Of a stretch of DNA of 64,000 bases, positions 23,934 to 35,464 are shown in pieces. This DNA comes from Microbacterium azadirachtae (GTDB lineage: Bacteria > Actinomycetota > Actinomycetes > Actinomycetales > Microbacteriaceae): contig NZ_JYIT01000085.1 of the NCBI RefSeq assembly GCF_000956545.1, forward strand, positions 62,001 to 126,000. The letters run 5' to 3'. Under the pieces are notes generated by a model. The model ran no database searches and was not told the DNA's origin. It worked only from the letters and a program-made list of their open reading frames with translations. Made by a program: the position numbers and the translations under genes. Every line of letters starts with the position of its first letter. Position 1 is the stretch's first letter.

Positions 23934-26195
23934 ATGAGCGAGGTCGGGACGACGCCGGGAGCGCCGGCGCAGGGTTCGAGTCTGCGACGGCTCGTGCCCC
24001 GCATCTTCTCGCGCGCGCCGCGGATCAACGATCTCGACAACCTCATCCGCACGGTGCGGCAGAACCATCCGCGCGGCGATCTCGCGATCATCGAGCGCGC
24101 CTATGCCGTCGCCGCGGAGAAGCACCAGGGGCAGAAGCGCCAGAGCGGCGAGCCGTACATCACGCACCCGCTGGCGGTGGCGCAGATCCTGGCCGACCTC
24201 GGTCTCGGTCCCCGCGCCATCGCGGCGGCCCTGCTGCACGACACGGTCGAGGACACGGGATACGCGCTCACCGAGCTGACCGCGACGTTCGGCGACGAGG
24301 TCGCGATGCTCGTCGACGGCGTCACCAAGCTCGACAAGGTCAAGTACGGCGACAGCGCGCAGGCCGAGACCGTCCGCAAGATGATCGTGGCGATGTCGAA
24401 GGACATCCGCGTGCTGATCATCAAGCTCGCCGACCGCCTGCACAACGCGCGCACCTGGGGCTTCGTCCCGCCGGAGAAGGCGGCCAAGAAGGCGACCGAG
24501 ACGCTGGAGATCTACGCTCCGCTCGCGCATCGCCTCGGAATCCAGGCGATCAAGTCGGAGCTCGAGGACCTCTCGTTCGCCGTGCTGCACCCGAAGATCT
24601 ACGCGGAGATCGACAGTCTCATCAAGCAGCGCACTCCTCAGCGCGAGAAGTACATCCGCGAGGTCGTCGACGCGGTCGAGAGCGACCTGCGCGACCTGCG
24701 CGTGCGCGGCAAGGTCGCCGGTCGCCCCAAGCAGCTCTACTCCGTCTACCAGAAGATGGTGGTCCGGGGTCGTGAGTTCGACGACATCTACGACCTCATC
24801 GGGATCCGGGTGCTGGTCAGCACGGTGCGTGACTGCTACGCGGTCCTCGGCGCGATCCACGCGCGCTGGACGCCGCTGCCCGGCCGGTTCAAGGACTACA
24901 TCGCGACCCCGAAGTTCAACCTCTACCAGTCGCTGCACACGACGGTGATCGGCCCCGGCGGGCGCACGGTGGAGATCCAGATCCGCACGCACGAGATGCA
25001 CCAGCAGGCCGAGTTCGGCGTCGCGGCGCACTGGATGTACAAGGAGCGGATGAACGGCGGGGGTAAGGGCTCCACCGCCGATGCCGACATGACGTGGCTG
25101 GCGCACATCTCGGACTGGCAGGCGGAGACCGCCGACCCCAGCGAGTTCCTGGACTCACTGCGCTTCGAGATCGGTGCGAAGGAGGTCTACGTCTTCACGC
25201 CCAAGGGCCGTGTGATCGGGCTGCCGTCCGGCGCGACGCCGGTCGACTTCGCGTACGCGGTGCACACCGAGATCGGCCACCGCACGATGGGCGCGAAGGT
25301 CAACGGGCGCCTCGTGCCCCTGGAGACCGCGCTCAACAGCGGCGACGTGGTCGAGGTCTTCACCTCGAAGAACCCCGACGCCGGTCCCAGCCAGGACTGG
25401 CTGACCTTCGTCAAGAGCACCCGCGCGCGGAACAAGATCCGCGGCTGGTTCACGAAGGAGCGCCGCGAAGAGGCGATCGAGCAGGGCAAGGAGGCGATCG
25501 CCCGCGCGATGCGCCGGCAGAACCTGCCGCTGCAGCGCCTGATGAGCCAGGAGTCGTTCACCGAGGTCGCCCATCAGCTGCGCTACGAGGACGTCTCCGC
25601 GCTGTACGCGGCCGTGGGCGAAGGACACGTCTCCACCCAGTCGGTGCTGGAGAAGGTCACCGCGCTCGTCTCGACGGCCGAGGACACCTCCACCGGGGCG
25701 ATCGACGTGCCGCCCCACGGGCGCAGCCGGATCCCGCGCGAGGGAGACTCGGGTGTGCTGGTCCGCGGCGCGGCCGACATCCTGGTCAAGCTCGCGAAGT
25801 GCTGCACGCCGGTTCCGGGGGACGACATCGTCGGCTTCGTGACGCGGGGGAGCGGCGTCTCCGTGCACCGCTCCGACTGCGTCAACGTGAAGGCTCTCGC
25901 GGTCGAGAAGGACCGCATGGTCGACGTCGAGTGGGCGCCCACCACCCGCAGCGTGTTCCTGGTGCAGATCCAGGTCGAGGCGCTGGACCGGTCAGGGCTG
26001 CTGTCCGATGTGACGCGGGTGCTCAGCGAGCACCACGTCAACATCCTCTCCGCGACGGTGCAGACCACGAACGACCGTCTGGCGTTGAGCCGCTTCGTCT
26101 TCGAGATGGGCGACACCGTGCATCTCGATCGGGTGCTGAACGCCGTGCGACGGATCGACGCCGTCTACGACGTGTACCGGGTCACCTCGTCCTGA
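23934..26195 (+). CDS. rsh: Bifunctional (p)ppGpp synthetase/hydrolase (RSH)
   Basis: A 753-residue protein with the full RelA/SpoT layout. The HD hydrolase domain contains HPLAVAQILADL and ALLHDTVEDT (the HD pair, intact), then KLADRLHNAR. The synthetase domain contains RGREFDDIYDLIGIRV and FKDYIATPKFNLYQSLHTTV. TGS (VYVFTPKGRVIGLPSGATPVDFAY), a CC/zinc-type segment with KCCTPVPGDDIVGF and a C-terminal ACT domain follow. It makes and removes the stringent-response alarmone, sensing stalled ribosomes through its C-terminal half. Both active sites look intact. Confidence 0.96.
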   Translation: MSEVGTTPGAPAQGSSLRRLVPRIFSRAPRINDLDNLIRTVRQNHPRGDLAIIERAYAVAAEKHQGQKRQSGEPYITHPLAVAQILADLGLGPRAIAAALLHDTVEDTGYALTELTATFGDEVAMLVDGVTKLDKVKYGDSAQAETVRKMIVAMSKDIRVLIIKLADRLHNARTWGFVPPEKAAKKATETLEIYAPLAHRLGIQAIKSELEDLSFAVLHPKIYAEIDSLIKQRTPQREKYIREVVDAVESDLRDLRVRGKVAGRPKQLYSVYQKMVVRGREFDDIYDLIGIRVLVSTVRDCYAVLGAIHARWTPLPGRFKDYIATPKFNLYQSLHTTVIGPGGRTVEIQIRTHEMHQQAEFGVAAHWMYKERMNGGGKGSTADADMTWLAHISDWQAETADPSEFLDSLRFEIGAKEVYVFTPKGRVIGLPSGATPVDFAYAVHTEIGHRTMGAKVNGRLVPLETALNSGDVVEVFTSKNPDAGPSQDWLTFVKSTRARNKIRGWFTKERREEAIEQGKEAIARAMRRQNLPLQRLMSQESFTEVAHQLRYEDVSALYAAVGEGHVSTQSVLEKVTALVSTAEDTSTGAIDVPPHGRSRIPREGDSGVLVRGAADILVKLAKCCTPVPGDDIVGFVTRGSGVSVHRSDCVNVKALAVEKDRMVDVEWAPTTRSVFLVQIQVEALDRSGLLSDVTRVLSEHHVNILSATVQTTNDRLALSRFVFEMGDTVHLDRVLNAVRRIDAVYDVYRVTSS

Positions 26196-26231
26196 GAGCG
26201 GAGCCTGGCGCCTCGGGCCGTCGCCGCGGCG

Positions 26232-26789
26232 TCAGGCGGCACCGGCTCCGCGCGCCGCGAGGAAGCGCACGGCACGGTGATGGCCGGGGCCGTGGTGCAG
26301 CGCGGACAAGCGGATCGCGGCGCGGTGCGCGAGCTGGGGATCGACCTGCACGAGCAGACGCGCCCACTCGTGCCTCCTCGGGTGGGTGACCGGCCAGCGC
26401 AGCAGGTCGATGACGGTGCGCTCGGGCGTCGTCACCGTCACACCGCCCACGACCTGGAGGTCGACGGGATCCGGCACAGGATCGTGGACGATCAGACGCC
26501 GAGTAGCGGGCACACGAAGGCGCCGACCGGTCGCGCTCTGCACTTCGTGCACCTCGGGCGGGGCATCCCCGGCGCCGTGGATCCAGGCGGCGCTCATCCC
26601 GGCGAAGGCCGCTCCTCTGATCCCGGCGGTCAGGGGCAGGAGGGAGGCGGCGCGGAGGGCGGCGGTCTCCACCAGGTCTGCCGGAGCATACGACTCGCCG
26701 AGATCCACGACGTCGCCGTCGAGGCGCGCGGCCGAGAGCTCCGACACCGAGAGCCGATCGCCGGGCACATGCAGGAAGAAACCGCGCAT
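26232..26789 (-). CDS. AbiEi-antitoxin-like/hypothetical protein
   Basis: A 185-residue protein with FAGMSAAWIHGA, RRLRVPATRRLIV, a strand with VVGGVTVTTPERTVIDLLRW, and a helical C-terminus. This order resembles the C-terminal domain of type IV AbiEi antitoxins and related orphan proteins common in actinobacteria. The N-terminal winged helix is not recognisable and no AbiEii nucleotidyltransferase gene lies beside it, so it is not a TA pair as seen here. ATG 26789 (weak TGGAG) is used; GTG 26807 is possible. It lies downstream of a strong hairpin that ends the DUF349 transcript. Confidence 0.6.
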   Translation of the reverse strand: MRGFFLHVPGDRLSVSELSAARLDGDVVDLGESYAPADLVETAALRAASLLPLTAGIRGAAFAGMSAAWIHGAGDAPPEVHEVQSATGRRLRVPATRRLIVHDPVPDPVDLQVVGGVTVTTPERTVIDLLRWPVTHPRRHEWARLLVQVDPQLAHRAAIRLSALHHGPGHHRAVRFLAARGAGAA

Positions 26790-26811
26790 CGCTCCAGTGT
26801 GCGGCACACGA

Positions 26812-26845
26812 CACAGGGCGGGGATCCGAAGATCCCCGCCCTGTG
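26812..26845 (-). terminator. Strong hairpin downstream of the DUF349 gene
   Basis: A perfect 15-bp stem (26812-26826 with 26831-26845) around a CGAA tetraloop. It lies 33 nt after the stop of the minus-strand DUF349 gene and just before the next minus-strand gene. Confidence 0.8.
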
Positions 26846-26878
26846 GACAACTCCCGCGTGCGGGGCGTCGCAGCCGGC

Positions 26879-28432
26879 TCAGCCGCCGAGGGCGTCGAGC
26901 CAGGCGCGACGGGCCTCGAGAGCCTCCGTCGCCTCCTTCAGAGCCTTCGCGTTGCCCGACTTCTCCGCGGCGTCGCGCTCGGCCTCGAGCTTGGCGATCG
27001 CCTGCTGGAGCTGCTCGCTCATCGCGCCGGCGCGGGCCTTGGTCTCGGGGTTGTTGCGCTTCCAGTCCACGTCCTCGCGGGCCTTCAGCTCCTGCTCGAT
27101 GACGCGCAGCCGGTCATCCAGCGCGCGCTCCTTCTCGCGGGGGAAGATGCGTCCGACCTCGTCCCACTGCCGCTGGATCCGGGTCAGCAGCGCGCGGGCC
27201 TTGGCGAGGTTGGGCTCGTCGGCGACGGCCTTCGCCTCCTCGAGCAGCGCGGTGCGCGCCTCGATGCGTGGCGCCGACTCGGCCTCGGTCGCGGCAGCCT
27301 GCTCCGCGCGGGCCGAGTAGAGGGCGTCTCCGGCCGCCTTGAACCGCGCCCACAGCGCGTCATCGGCCTTGCGTCCGGCGCGCCCTGCAGCCTTCCACTC
27401 GTCGAGGAGTCCGCGGTAGGCGGGGATGCCGTCCACGCCCTTCGGTGCGAGGGCTTCGGCGCGCTCGACCAGGCGGGACTTGCGGTCTCGCGCCGCCTTG
27501 TGCGTCTCGTCGAGCTCGGCGTAGAACGCGCGGCGCTGGCGATCGACCGTGGCACGCGCGTCGCGGAAGCGCTTCCAGAGCTGGTTCGCCACGCCCTTCG
27601 GCAGCCGGGGGCCGTTCTGCTGGTGGCTCTGCCACGCGTCGAACAGCGCGCCCATCTCCTCGGTGACCGTCTTCCACTGCACGGAGGAGAGGTCCTGCGC
27701 GGCGATGGCCTCCGAACGCTCGACGAGCGCGGTGCGCTCGGCGATCGCGGCGTCGACGGCGGCCTTCGCCTCCTGCGCCTCCGCGGCCGAGGCCTCGGCG
27801 AGGGATCCGGCGAGCGCGTCGAGGCGCGCACGGAGACCGGCGAGGTCGCCGACGGCTGCGGCGTCGGTCACCTCGGTGACGAGGTGCTGGGCCTGCTTGG
27901 CGAGATCGCCGGCGCCGGAGCCTCCGGCCTGCACCCGCTGCTCGAGCGTGTTGACCTTGAACGCCAGGTCCTCATACTTGCGGGCGAAGTAGGCGAGCGC
28001 CTCCGCCGGAGTGCCGTCGGGGTACTGCCCGACCTCGCGCCAGGTCTCGCCCTCGCGGACGGAGACGGTGCCGTCGTCGGTCACGCGGCCCCACTCCGCG
28101 GCGGCGGCGGTGTCCACCACGACAGGGGCGGCCGGTGCGGCCGGTGCGGCCGGCCGGATCGCCGATGCCGGCGGACGCGGCATGGCCGGCGGGCGCGGCG
28201 TCGCAGGAGGACGCGGCGCCGGCACAGCGGGCGCGGCGGCGGCCGTGCGCTCAGCGGGCTCCTCGGCGGGAACCTCGGCATTCTCGGCGGGAGCCTCGGA
28301 TTCGGCGGCGGGCGCCTCGGCCGCAGTGGCTGCGGCGTGCGTCTCGGGCGCGTCGTCTGTCGCCGGCGCCGCGTTCTGCTCGGACGGCTGCTCGGTCGCG
28401 GGGTCTTCGGGGGTGTGCTCTTCGATGGACAC
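26879..28432 (-). CDS. DUF349-repeat protein
   Basis: A 517-residue, mostly helical protein. Residues up to about 105 are low-complexity, rich in Ala, Pro and Glu, with PRPPATPRPPAMPRPP repeats. The rest carries several copies of the DUF349 coiled-coil motif, such as LWKRFRDARATVDRQRRAFYAEL, LWARFKAAGDALYSAR and QRQWDEVGRIFPREKE. DUF349 proteins are known only by their repeats; one plastid member is linked to lipid signalling. The gene usually sits near rsh and rarA in actinobacteria, as here. The stretch behind it (28433-28519) has no gene. Confidence 0.85.
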   Translation of the reverse strand: MSIEEHTPEDPATEQPSEQNAAPATDDAPETHAAATAAEAPAAESEAPAENAEVPAEEPAERTAAAAPAVPAPRPPATPRPPAMPRPPASAIRPAAPAAPAAPVVVDTAAAAEWGRVTDDGTVSVREGETWREVGQYPDGTPAEALAYFARKYEDLAFKVNTLEQRVQAGGSGAGDLAKQAQHLVTEVTDAAAVGDLAGLRARLDALAGSLAEASAAEAQEAKAAVDAAIAERTALVERSEAIAAQDLSSVQWKTVTEEMGALFDAWQSHQQNGPRLPKGVANQLWKRFRDARATVDRQRRAFYAELDETHKAARDRKSRLVERAEALAPKGVDGIPAYRGLLDEWKAAGRAGRKADDALWARFKAAGDALYSARAEQAAATEAESAPRIEARTALLEEAKAVADEPNLAKARALLTRIQRQWDEVGRIFPREKERALDDRLRVIEQELKAREDVDWKRNNPETKARAGAMSEQLQQAIAKLEAERDAAEKSGNAKALKEATEALEARRAWLDALGG

Positions 28433-28519
28433 GGTGAACTCCTTGCGCGGCGGGCCGCGGGAGGCGGAAAGGACAGCCTCAGCCTAGTACGCCGCGTGCT
28501 GCCGCGAGAGGGGAGCGGC

Positions 28520-28813
28520 TCAGCCGGCGGGCGTGTCCGTGGGGGACGGCGCCGGAGACGTGGCGGGCGTCACGGCAGGGCTGACCGAGGGTGACGGCGT
28601 GGGTACGGGGGCGGTCGCCTCGGCGTGGACGACCTGGCTCACGATCGCCCCCACGACGATGAGCGCGCCCACGACGACGGCGATCGTGTTGTCGCGCACC
28701 CGGCGGCGGACGGCTGCGGCGTGCAGGCCCTGGCGCGCCGCGTGCAGGCGGGCACGCTCCTGCTGGACGCGCGCCTGCTGCGCACGGGCGTTCGTCGGAC
28801 GGCGAGCGGCCAT
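28520..28813 (-). CDS. Small single-span membrane protein, hypothetical
   Basis: A 97-residue protein. It has an Arg/Gln-rich N-terminus (ARAQQARVQQERARLHAARQ), one membrane span (about residues 43-62, TIAVVVGALIVVGAIVSQVV), and a Pro/Ser/Thr-rich outer tail. GGGAGG lies 5 nt before the ATG. The basic side should face the cytoplasm. I recognise no family. It is divergent from rarA. Confidence 0.7.
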   Translation of the reverse strand: MAARRPTNARAQQARVQQERARLHAARQGLHAAAVRRRVRDNTIAVVVGALIVVGAIVSQVVHAEATAPVPTPSPSVSPAVTPATSPAPSPTDTPAG

Positions 28814-28875
28814 GGATCCTCCCGGGATGTCGAGGAGAGAGCCTACCGCGCGCGGTGGGGCGTCGAGCACAGCCG

Positions 28876-28928
28876 GAGCGGAGCGAGTCGAAGTGCCGCG
28901 TGCTGAGCGAGCGGAGCAAGTCGAAGTG
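28876..28928 (+). repeat. Two copies of a 20-bp repeat (GAGCGGAGCRAGTCGAAGTG)
   Basis: Copies at 28876-28895 and 28909-28928 differ at one base and are 33 bp apart. Similar GAGCGnAGCGAGTCGAAG strings are, from memory, common between genes in Microbacteriaceae. They fill the divergent gap before rarA. Confidence 0.7.
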
Positions 28929-28942
28929 TCCGACGGCGCGGA

Positions 28943-28948
28943 TAGCCT
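28943..28948 (+). promoter_or_regulatory. Candidate -10 element (TAGCCT) of rarA
   Basis: TAGCCT ends 7 nt before ATG 28956. No RBS is visible, so a leaderless transcript is likely. Confidence 0.45.
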
Positions 28949-28955
28949 TGTGGTC

Positions 28956-30293
28956 ATGACTCCTGGAGCCCCGCTGATGAGCGGCCAGACGCCGCTCGCG
29001 GTGCGGATGCGCCCGATCTCGCTCGACGAGGTCGCGGGGCAGCAGCATCTGCTGCGACCGGGCTCGCCGATCGTGACGCTGGCGGACGCGTCCGCGAAGA
29101 CGGCGTCGAGCGTGTCGATGATCCTGTGGGGGCCGCCGGGAACCGGCAAGACCACCCTGGCCCAGGCCATCGCCCGCTCGTCCGGGCGTCGCTTCGTCGA
29201 GCTCTCCGCCATCACCGCCGGCGTGAAAGACGTCCGCGAGGTCATGCAGGAGGCCCTGAACCAGCGAGACCTGTACGGTCAGTCCACGATCCTCTTCCTC
29301 GACGAGATCCACCGCTTCACGAAGGCGCAGCAGGACGCGCTGCTGCCGGGCGTGGAGAACGGCTGGGTGATCCTCATCGCCGCGACGACGGAGAACCCGT
29401 CGTTCTCGGTGATCTCTCCGCTGCTCTCCCGATCGCTCCTGCTCACGCTGCAGCCGCTCACGGACGACGACATCGGGCTCCTGATCGACCGTGCGGTCGC
29501 GGATCCGCGGGGCCTGAACGGCGCGGTCGATCTCGACGAGAGCGCCCGCGCGGCTCTCATCCGCCTGGCGTCCGGCGACGCCCGCCGCGCACTCACCGGG
29601 CTGGAGGCGGCGGCGGCCGTCGCCACCGCGCCCGATCGCCTCACCGAGGACGAGACGGCGACGGTCACCGACGACGACGTGGCACAGGCCGTGGACCGCG
29701 CCCTGCTGCGCTACGACCGTCAGGGCGACGAGCACTACGACGTGATCAGCGCGTTCATCAAGTCGATCCGCGGATCGGATGTCGACGCGGCCGTGCACTA
29801 CCTGGCGCGCATGATCGAGGCGGGGGAGGATCCGCGGTTCATCGCTCGGCGCCTGGTGATCTCCGCCTCGGAGGACATCGGTCTCGCCGACCCGCAAGCG
29901 CTCGTGATCGCGACCGCCGCGGCCGATGCGGTCGCGTTCATCGGCATGCCCGAGGGGCGGATCCCGCTCGCGGAGGCCACCGTCTACCTCGCGACGACGG
30001 CGAAGTCGAACGCGGCCTACCTCGCGATCGATGCGGCGATCGCCGACATCCGCGCCGGGGGTTTCGGCCGTGTGCCCGTGCACCTGCGCGATGCCCATTA
30101 CCCCGGCGCCAAGCGGCTCGGCCATGGCAAGGGCTACCGCTACCCGCATGACAACGACGCGGGGATCGTGCCGCAGCAGTATCTCCCCGACGAGCTGCGC
30201 GGACGTCGCTACTATCAGCCCAAGGCGCTCGGCGCAGAGCGAGAGGTGCAGGCTCGTCTGGAGAGGATCAGGCGCATCCTGGGGGAGGGGTAG
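28956..30293 (+). CDS. rarA: Replication-associated recombination protein A (MgsA/WRNIP1 type)
   Basis: A 445-residue AAA+ ATPase of the clamp-loader clade. It has the family N-terminus PLAVRMRPISLDEVAGQQHLL, Walker A WGPPGTGKTTLAQ (about residues 59-71), Walker B ILFLDEIHRF and AATTENPSF as sensor 1. The long C-terminal tetramerisation part contains YDVISAFIKSIRGSD and ARRLVISASEDIGLADP. It acts at stalled replication forks. Confidence 0.94.
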   Translation: MTPGAPLMSGQTPLAVRMRPISLDEVAGQQHLLRPGSPIVTLADASAKTASSVSMILWGPPGTGKTTLAQAIARSSGRRFVELSAITAGVKDVREVMQEALNQRDLYGQSTILFLDEIHRFTKAQQDALLPGVENGWVILIAATTENPSFSVISPLLSRSLLLTLQPLTDDDIGLLIDRAVADPRGLNGAVDLDESARAALIRLASGDARRALTGLEAAAAVATAPDRLTEDETATVTDDDVAQAVDRALLRYDRQGDEHYDVISAFIKSIRGSDVDAAVHYLARMIEAGEDPRFIARRLVISASEDIGLADPQALVIATAAADAVAFIGMPEGRIPLAEATVYLATTAKSNAAYLAIDAAIADIRAGGFGRVPVHLRDAHYPGAKRLGHGKGYRYPHDNDAGIVPQQYLPDELRGRRYYQPKALGAEREVQARLERIRRILGEG

Positions 30294-30298
30294 ACGAC

Positions 30299-31624
30299 AT
30301 GGCCCGTGCCGTTCCGCGGATTCCGCCGGATCGCGACCTGTCCATCGACTTCGTCCGCGCCATCTGCCTGCCGGTCGTCGTGCTGCTGCATGCTCTCCAG
30401 ATGGGCATCGCCGGCGATCCGCTCCGGGCCTTCAACGCCCTCGCGGAGTGGAAGCCGCTGACGGCGATCACCTGGGTCGGGATGATCATGCCCACGTTCT
30501 TCATCGCGGGAGGGTTCGCCGGGATCACCACCTGGCGTCGCGTGCACGGCGCCGGCGGGTCGGCGGCGGAGTACATCCGCGGGCGCATGCTGAGGCTCGC
30601 GCGTCCCGTGCTGCTGGCGATGCTGGCCGTGCTCCTGACCCTCGGCGTGCTCGCGCTGTGCGGGGCGGATCCCGGGTTCCTCCGCTCCTTCGCCTTCCGT
30701 CTCGCCGAGCCGCTGTGGTTCATCGCGGTGTACGCGATCTGCACCTCCTTCGTGCCGCTCATGGCCGCGCTGCACCGCCGTGCGGCATGGGCCACCTACT
30801 TCGCGCTGGCCGGAGGAGCCGTCGCCGTCGATCTCGCCGACCGGTACCTGCACGTGCCGATCGGTGCGCTGAACTGGCTCTTCGTCTGGCTGTTCGTGCA
30901 GCAGCTCGGCTTCGGCGTGCGGGATCAGTGGTACTCGCGGCGTCCTCGGTGGCTGCTCCTGCTCCTGGCGCTCGTCGCATACGGCCTGATGGCCGTCGCA
31001 GTCTTCGGGATGGGCTACGACCCCGACATGATCGCGAACCTCAATCCGCCGACCGTGCTGCTGCTCCTGCTCGGCCTGGCGCAGGTGTATCTCTTCACGC
31101 TGCTGCAGCCGACGATCCGCGCGGCGATGCGGATGCGGCCCGTGCTGGTGACGATCGGCGCGCTGGGCACGTTCGGCATGGTCGTCTATCTCTGGCACAC
31201 CGTGGCGATGGCCGTCGTCGTCGGCGTGCAGCTGGCGCTCGGCCTGCCTTTCCCTCCCGTGCTCACGCCCACCTGGTGGATCACCCGCGTCCCGTGGGTG
31301 CTCGCGATCGTCGTCGTGATCGCGCTGCTCTGCCTCGTCGTCCCTCGCCTCGAACGCGTCTGGCCGCCGGAGCGCAGACGATCGATGCCGCTGGCGGGAG
31401 CCGTGACCTGCGCCGCCGTGCTCGTCGTGAGCGTCGGGTGGGTGCTGACCCAGGGGTACCTCTCATGGGGCACCGGGGTCGCGATCGCCCTGCTCGCCGC
31501 GGCGATCGCGTGGCTGACGGCGGGCGGTCCCGGATCCTCGTCCGAGCCTCAGCCCGGCGCGGCGGGCGGCCCGGCGGAGGTGCGCGCCGGCGCCCCGCGT
31601 CCCGGACCGGGCGCTCAGGCCTGA
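30299..31624 (+). CDS. Acyltransferase-3 family integral membrane protein
   Basis: A 441-residue protein with about ten membrane spans. The acyltransferase-3 N-terminus IDFVRAICLPVVVLLHALQ carries the conserved Arg and His, and the later span motif VVYLWHTVAMAV also fits. Family members acylate sugars, peptidoglycan or other envelope molecules. The substrate cannot be told. It starts 5 nt after the rarA stop and probably shares its transcript. A Gly/Pro/Ala-rich cytoplasmic tail ends it. Confidence 0.85.
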   Translation: MARAVPRIPPDRDLSIDFVRAICLPVVVLLHALQMGIAGDPLRAFNALAEWKPLTAITWVGMIMPTFFIAGGFAGITTWRRVHGAGGSAAEYIRGRMLRLARPVLLAMLAVLLTLGVLALCGADPGFLRSFAFRLAEPLWFIAVYAICTSFVPLMAALHRRAAWATYFALAGGAVAVDLADRYLHVPIGALNWLFVWLFVQQLGFGVRDQWYSRRPRWLLLLLALVAYGLMAVAVFGMGYDPDMIANLNPPTVLLLLLGLAQVYLFTLLQPTIRAAMRMRPVLVTIGALGTFGMVVYLWHTVAMAVVVGVQLALGLPFPPVLTPTWWITRVPWVLAIVVVIALLCLVVPRLERVWPPERRRSMPLAGAVTCAAVLVVSVGWVLTQGYLSWGTGVAIALLAAAIAWLTAGGPGSSSEPQPGAAGGPAEVRAGAPRPGPGAQA

Positions 31625-31629
31625 TCTGA

Positions 31630-31782
31630 TAGCATGGATCGGCTCGAAACAGAGTTTTCGGGCATCTCTCCACTCCTGCACCACCCTCTCGTCCGCCCCG
31701 GCGTGCGTTCGTGAGGGGCGGAATCGAGACGATACGTCCGCGAGCCGTGACGGACACGGCCGCGTATCGAAAGGAACACTTC
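31630..31782 (+). promoter_or_regulatory. rpsD promoter and structured leader
   Basis: TAGCAT (31630-31635) is a likely -10. The ~140-nt leader that follows has a stem CCGCCCC/GGGGCGG (31693-31699 with 31715-31721) and a second possible stem around ACGTCCG/CGGACAC. A long leader before a lone ribosomal-protein gene often mediates feedback, but no known S4 site was recognised. Confidence 0.45.
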
Positions 31783-32412
31783 GTGGTCACGAAGTCCCAG
31801 GACCGCCGCAAGGTGCGTCTGTCGCGCGCCCTCGGCGTCGCGCTCACCCCGAAGGCCGCCCGCTACCTCGAGAAGCGTCCCTACGCTCCGGGCGAGCACG
31901 GCCGCACCAAGCGCAAGGCCGACAGCGACTACGCCGTCCGTCTGCGCGAGAAGCAGCGTCTCCGCGAGCAGTACGGCATCCGCGAGAAGCAGCTGGTCAT
32001 CCAGTTCAACGAGGCCCGTCGCAAGGACGGTCTGACCGGTGAGAACCTCGTCGAGCAGCTCGAGATGCGTCTGGACGCGCTCGTGCTCCGTGCCGGCTTC
32101 GCGCGTACCACCGCGCAGGCCCGCCAGCTCGTCGTGCACCGTCACATCCTCGTCGACGGCCAGCTCGTCGACCGCCCGTCGTTCCGCGTGAAGCCGGGTC
32201 AGCTCATCCACGTCAAGGCCAAGAGCGAGGGCCTCGAGCCCTTCCAGGTGGCGGCTGCCGGCGGTCACGCCGAGGTCCTGCCCCCCGTTCCGGGCTACCT
32301 CGAGGTCGAGCTCGACAAGCTGGAGGCCCGTCTGGTCCGTCGCCCGAAGCGCGCCGAGGTCCCCGTGACCTGTGACGTGCAGCTGGTCGTCGAGTACTAC
32401 GCCGCGCGCTGA
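31783..32412 (+). CDS. rpsD: 30S ribosomal protein S4
   Basis: A 209-residue protein with GTG start behind AAGGA. It has the N-terminal KVRLSRALG, PGEHG and KQRLREQYGIREKQ, then the S4 RNA-binding domain RLDALVLRAGFARTTAQARQLVVHRHILVDG (about residues 99-129). It binds 16S rRNA early in 30S assembly. The gene stands alone with its own promoter and terminator, as in several actinobacteria. Confidence 0.97.
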   Translation: MVTKSQDRRKVRLSRALGVALTPKAARYLEKRPYAPGEHGRTKRKADSDYAVRLREKQRLREQYGIREKQLVIQFNEARRKDGLTGENLVEQLEMRLDALVLRAGFARTTAQARQLVVHRHILVDGQLVDRPSFRVKPGQLIHVKAKSEGLEPFQVAAAGGHAEVLPPVPGYLEVELDKLEARLVRRPKRAEVPVTCDVQLVVEYYAAR

Positions 32413-32446
32413 TCGAGTCCCGCTGAGTTCAGCGAACTCTGCGAAC

Positions 32447-32490
32447 ACGCCGAGGAGGCGTCGGGGGCATCCCCGGCGCCTCCTCGGCGT
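32447..32490 (+). terminator. Terminator of rpsD
   Basis: ACGCCGAGGAGGCG (32447-32460) pairs with CGCCTCCTCGGCGT (32477-32490), with an inner GGGG/CCCC pair. TTG follows. It lies 34 nt after the stop. Confidence 0.85.
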
Positions 32491-32544
32491 TTGCGCATAC
32501 GATGGAGACCGTTGTGACGAGCGGCCCGACCCGGAGGTGGTGAC

Positions 32545-32736
32545 ATGAAGAGCCTGCTGTGGTTCCTCATCGGTGTGATCGGCGGCTTCGTCGCCGCGCA
32601 CTTCCTGAACAAGGACCCGCGCGGCCACGATGTGCTGGCCGCCGTCGACGACCGGATCAACGAGATCACGGGGATCTTCGCCGACGCGTTCCGCGCGCAG
32701 GAGGCCCGTCTCACCCAGGACAGCACCGCGGACTGA
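32545..32736 (+). CDS. Small membrane protein between rpsD and alaS
   Basis: A 63-residue protein beginning MKSLLWFLIGVIGGFVAAHFL, a membrane span with a Gly-rich face, followed by a charged cytoplasmic helix (VDDRINEITGIFADAFRAQEARL). GGAGG lies 7 nt before the ATG. Small proteins of this layout are found at the same place in related actinobacteria. Function unknown. Confidence 0.75.
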   Translation: MKSLLWFLIGVIGGFVAAHFLNKDPRGHDVLAAVDDRINEITGIFADAFRAQEARLTQDSTAD

Positions 32737-32803
32737 CGCGGGACCCTCCCTCTCCCGAATTCGCGCTCCGGCGCGCCCTGACAGCAAGGACCCCCCGACG
32801 AGC

Positions 32804-35460
<2,657 letters not shown>

Positions 35461-35464
<4 letters not shown>

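Noticed and set aside
26232..28432. Toxin-antitoxin operon of the AbiEi-like and DUF349 genes
   Set aside because: A strong 15-bp hairpin separates the two and the DUF349 protein has no toxin fold.
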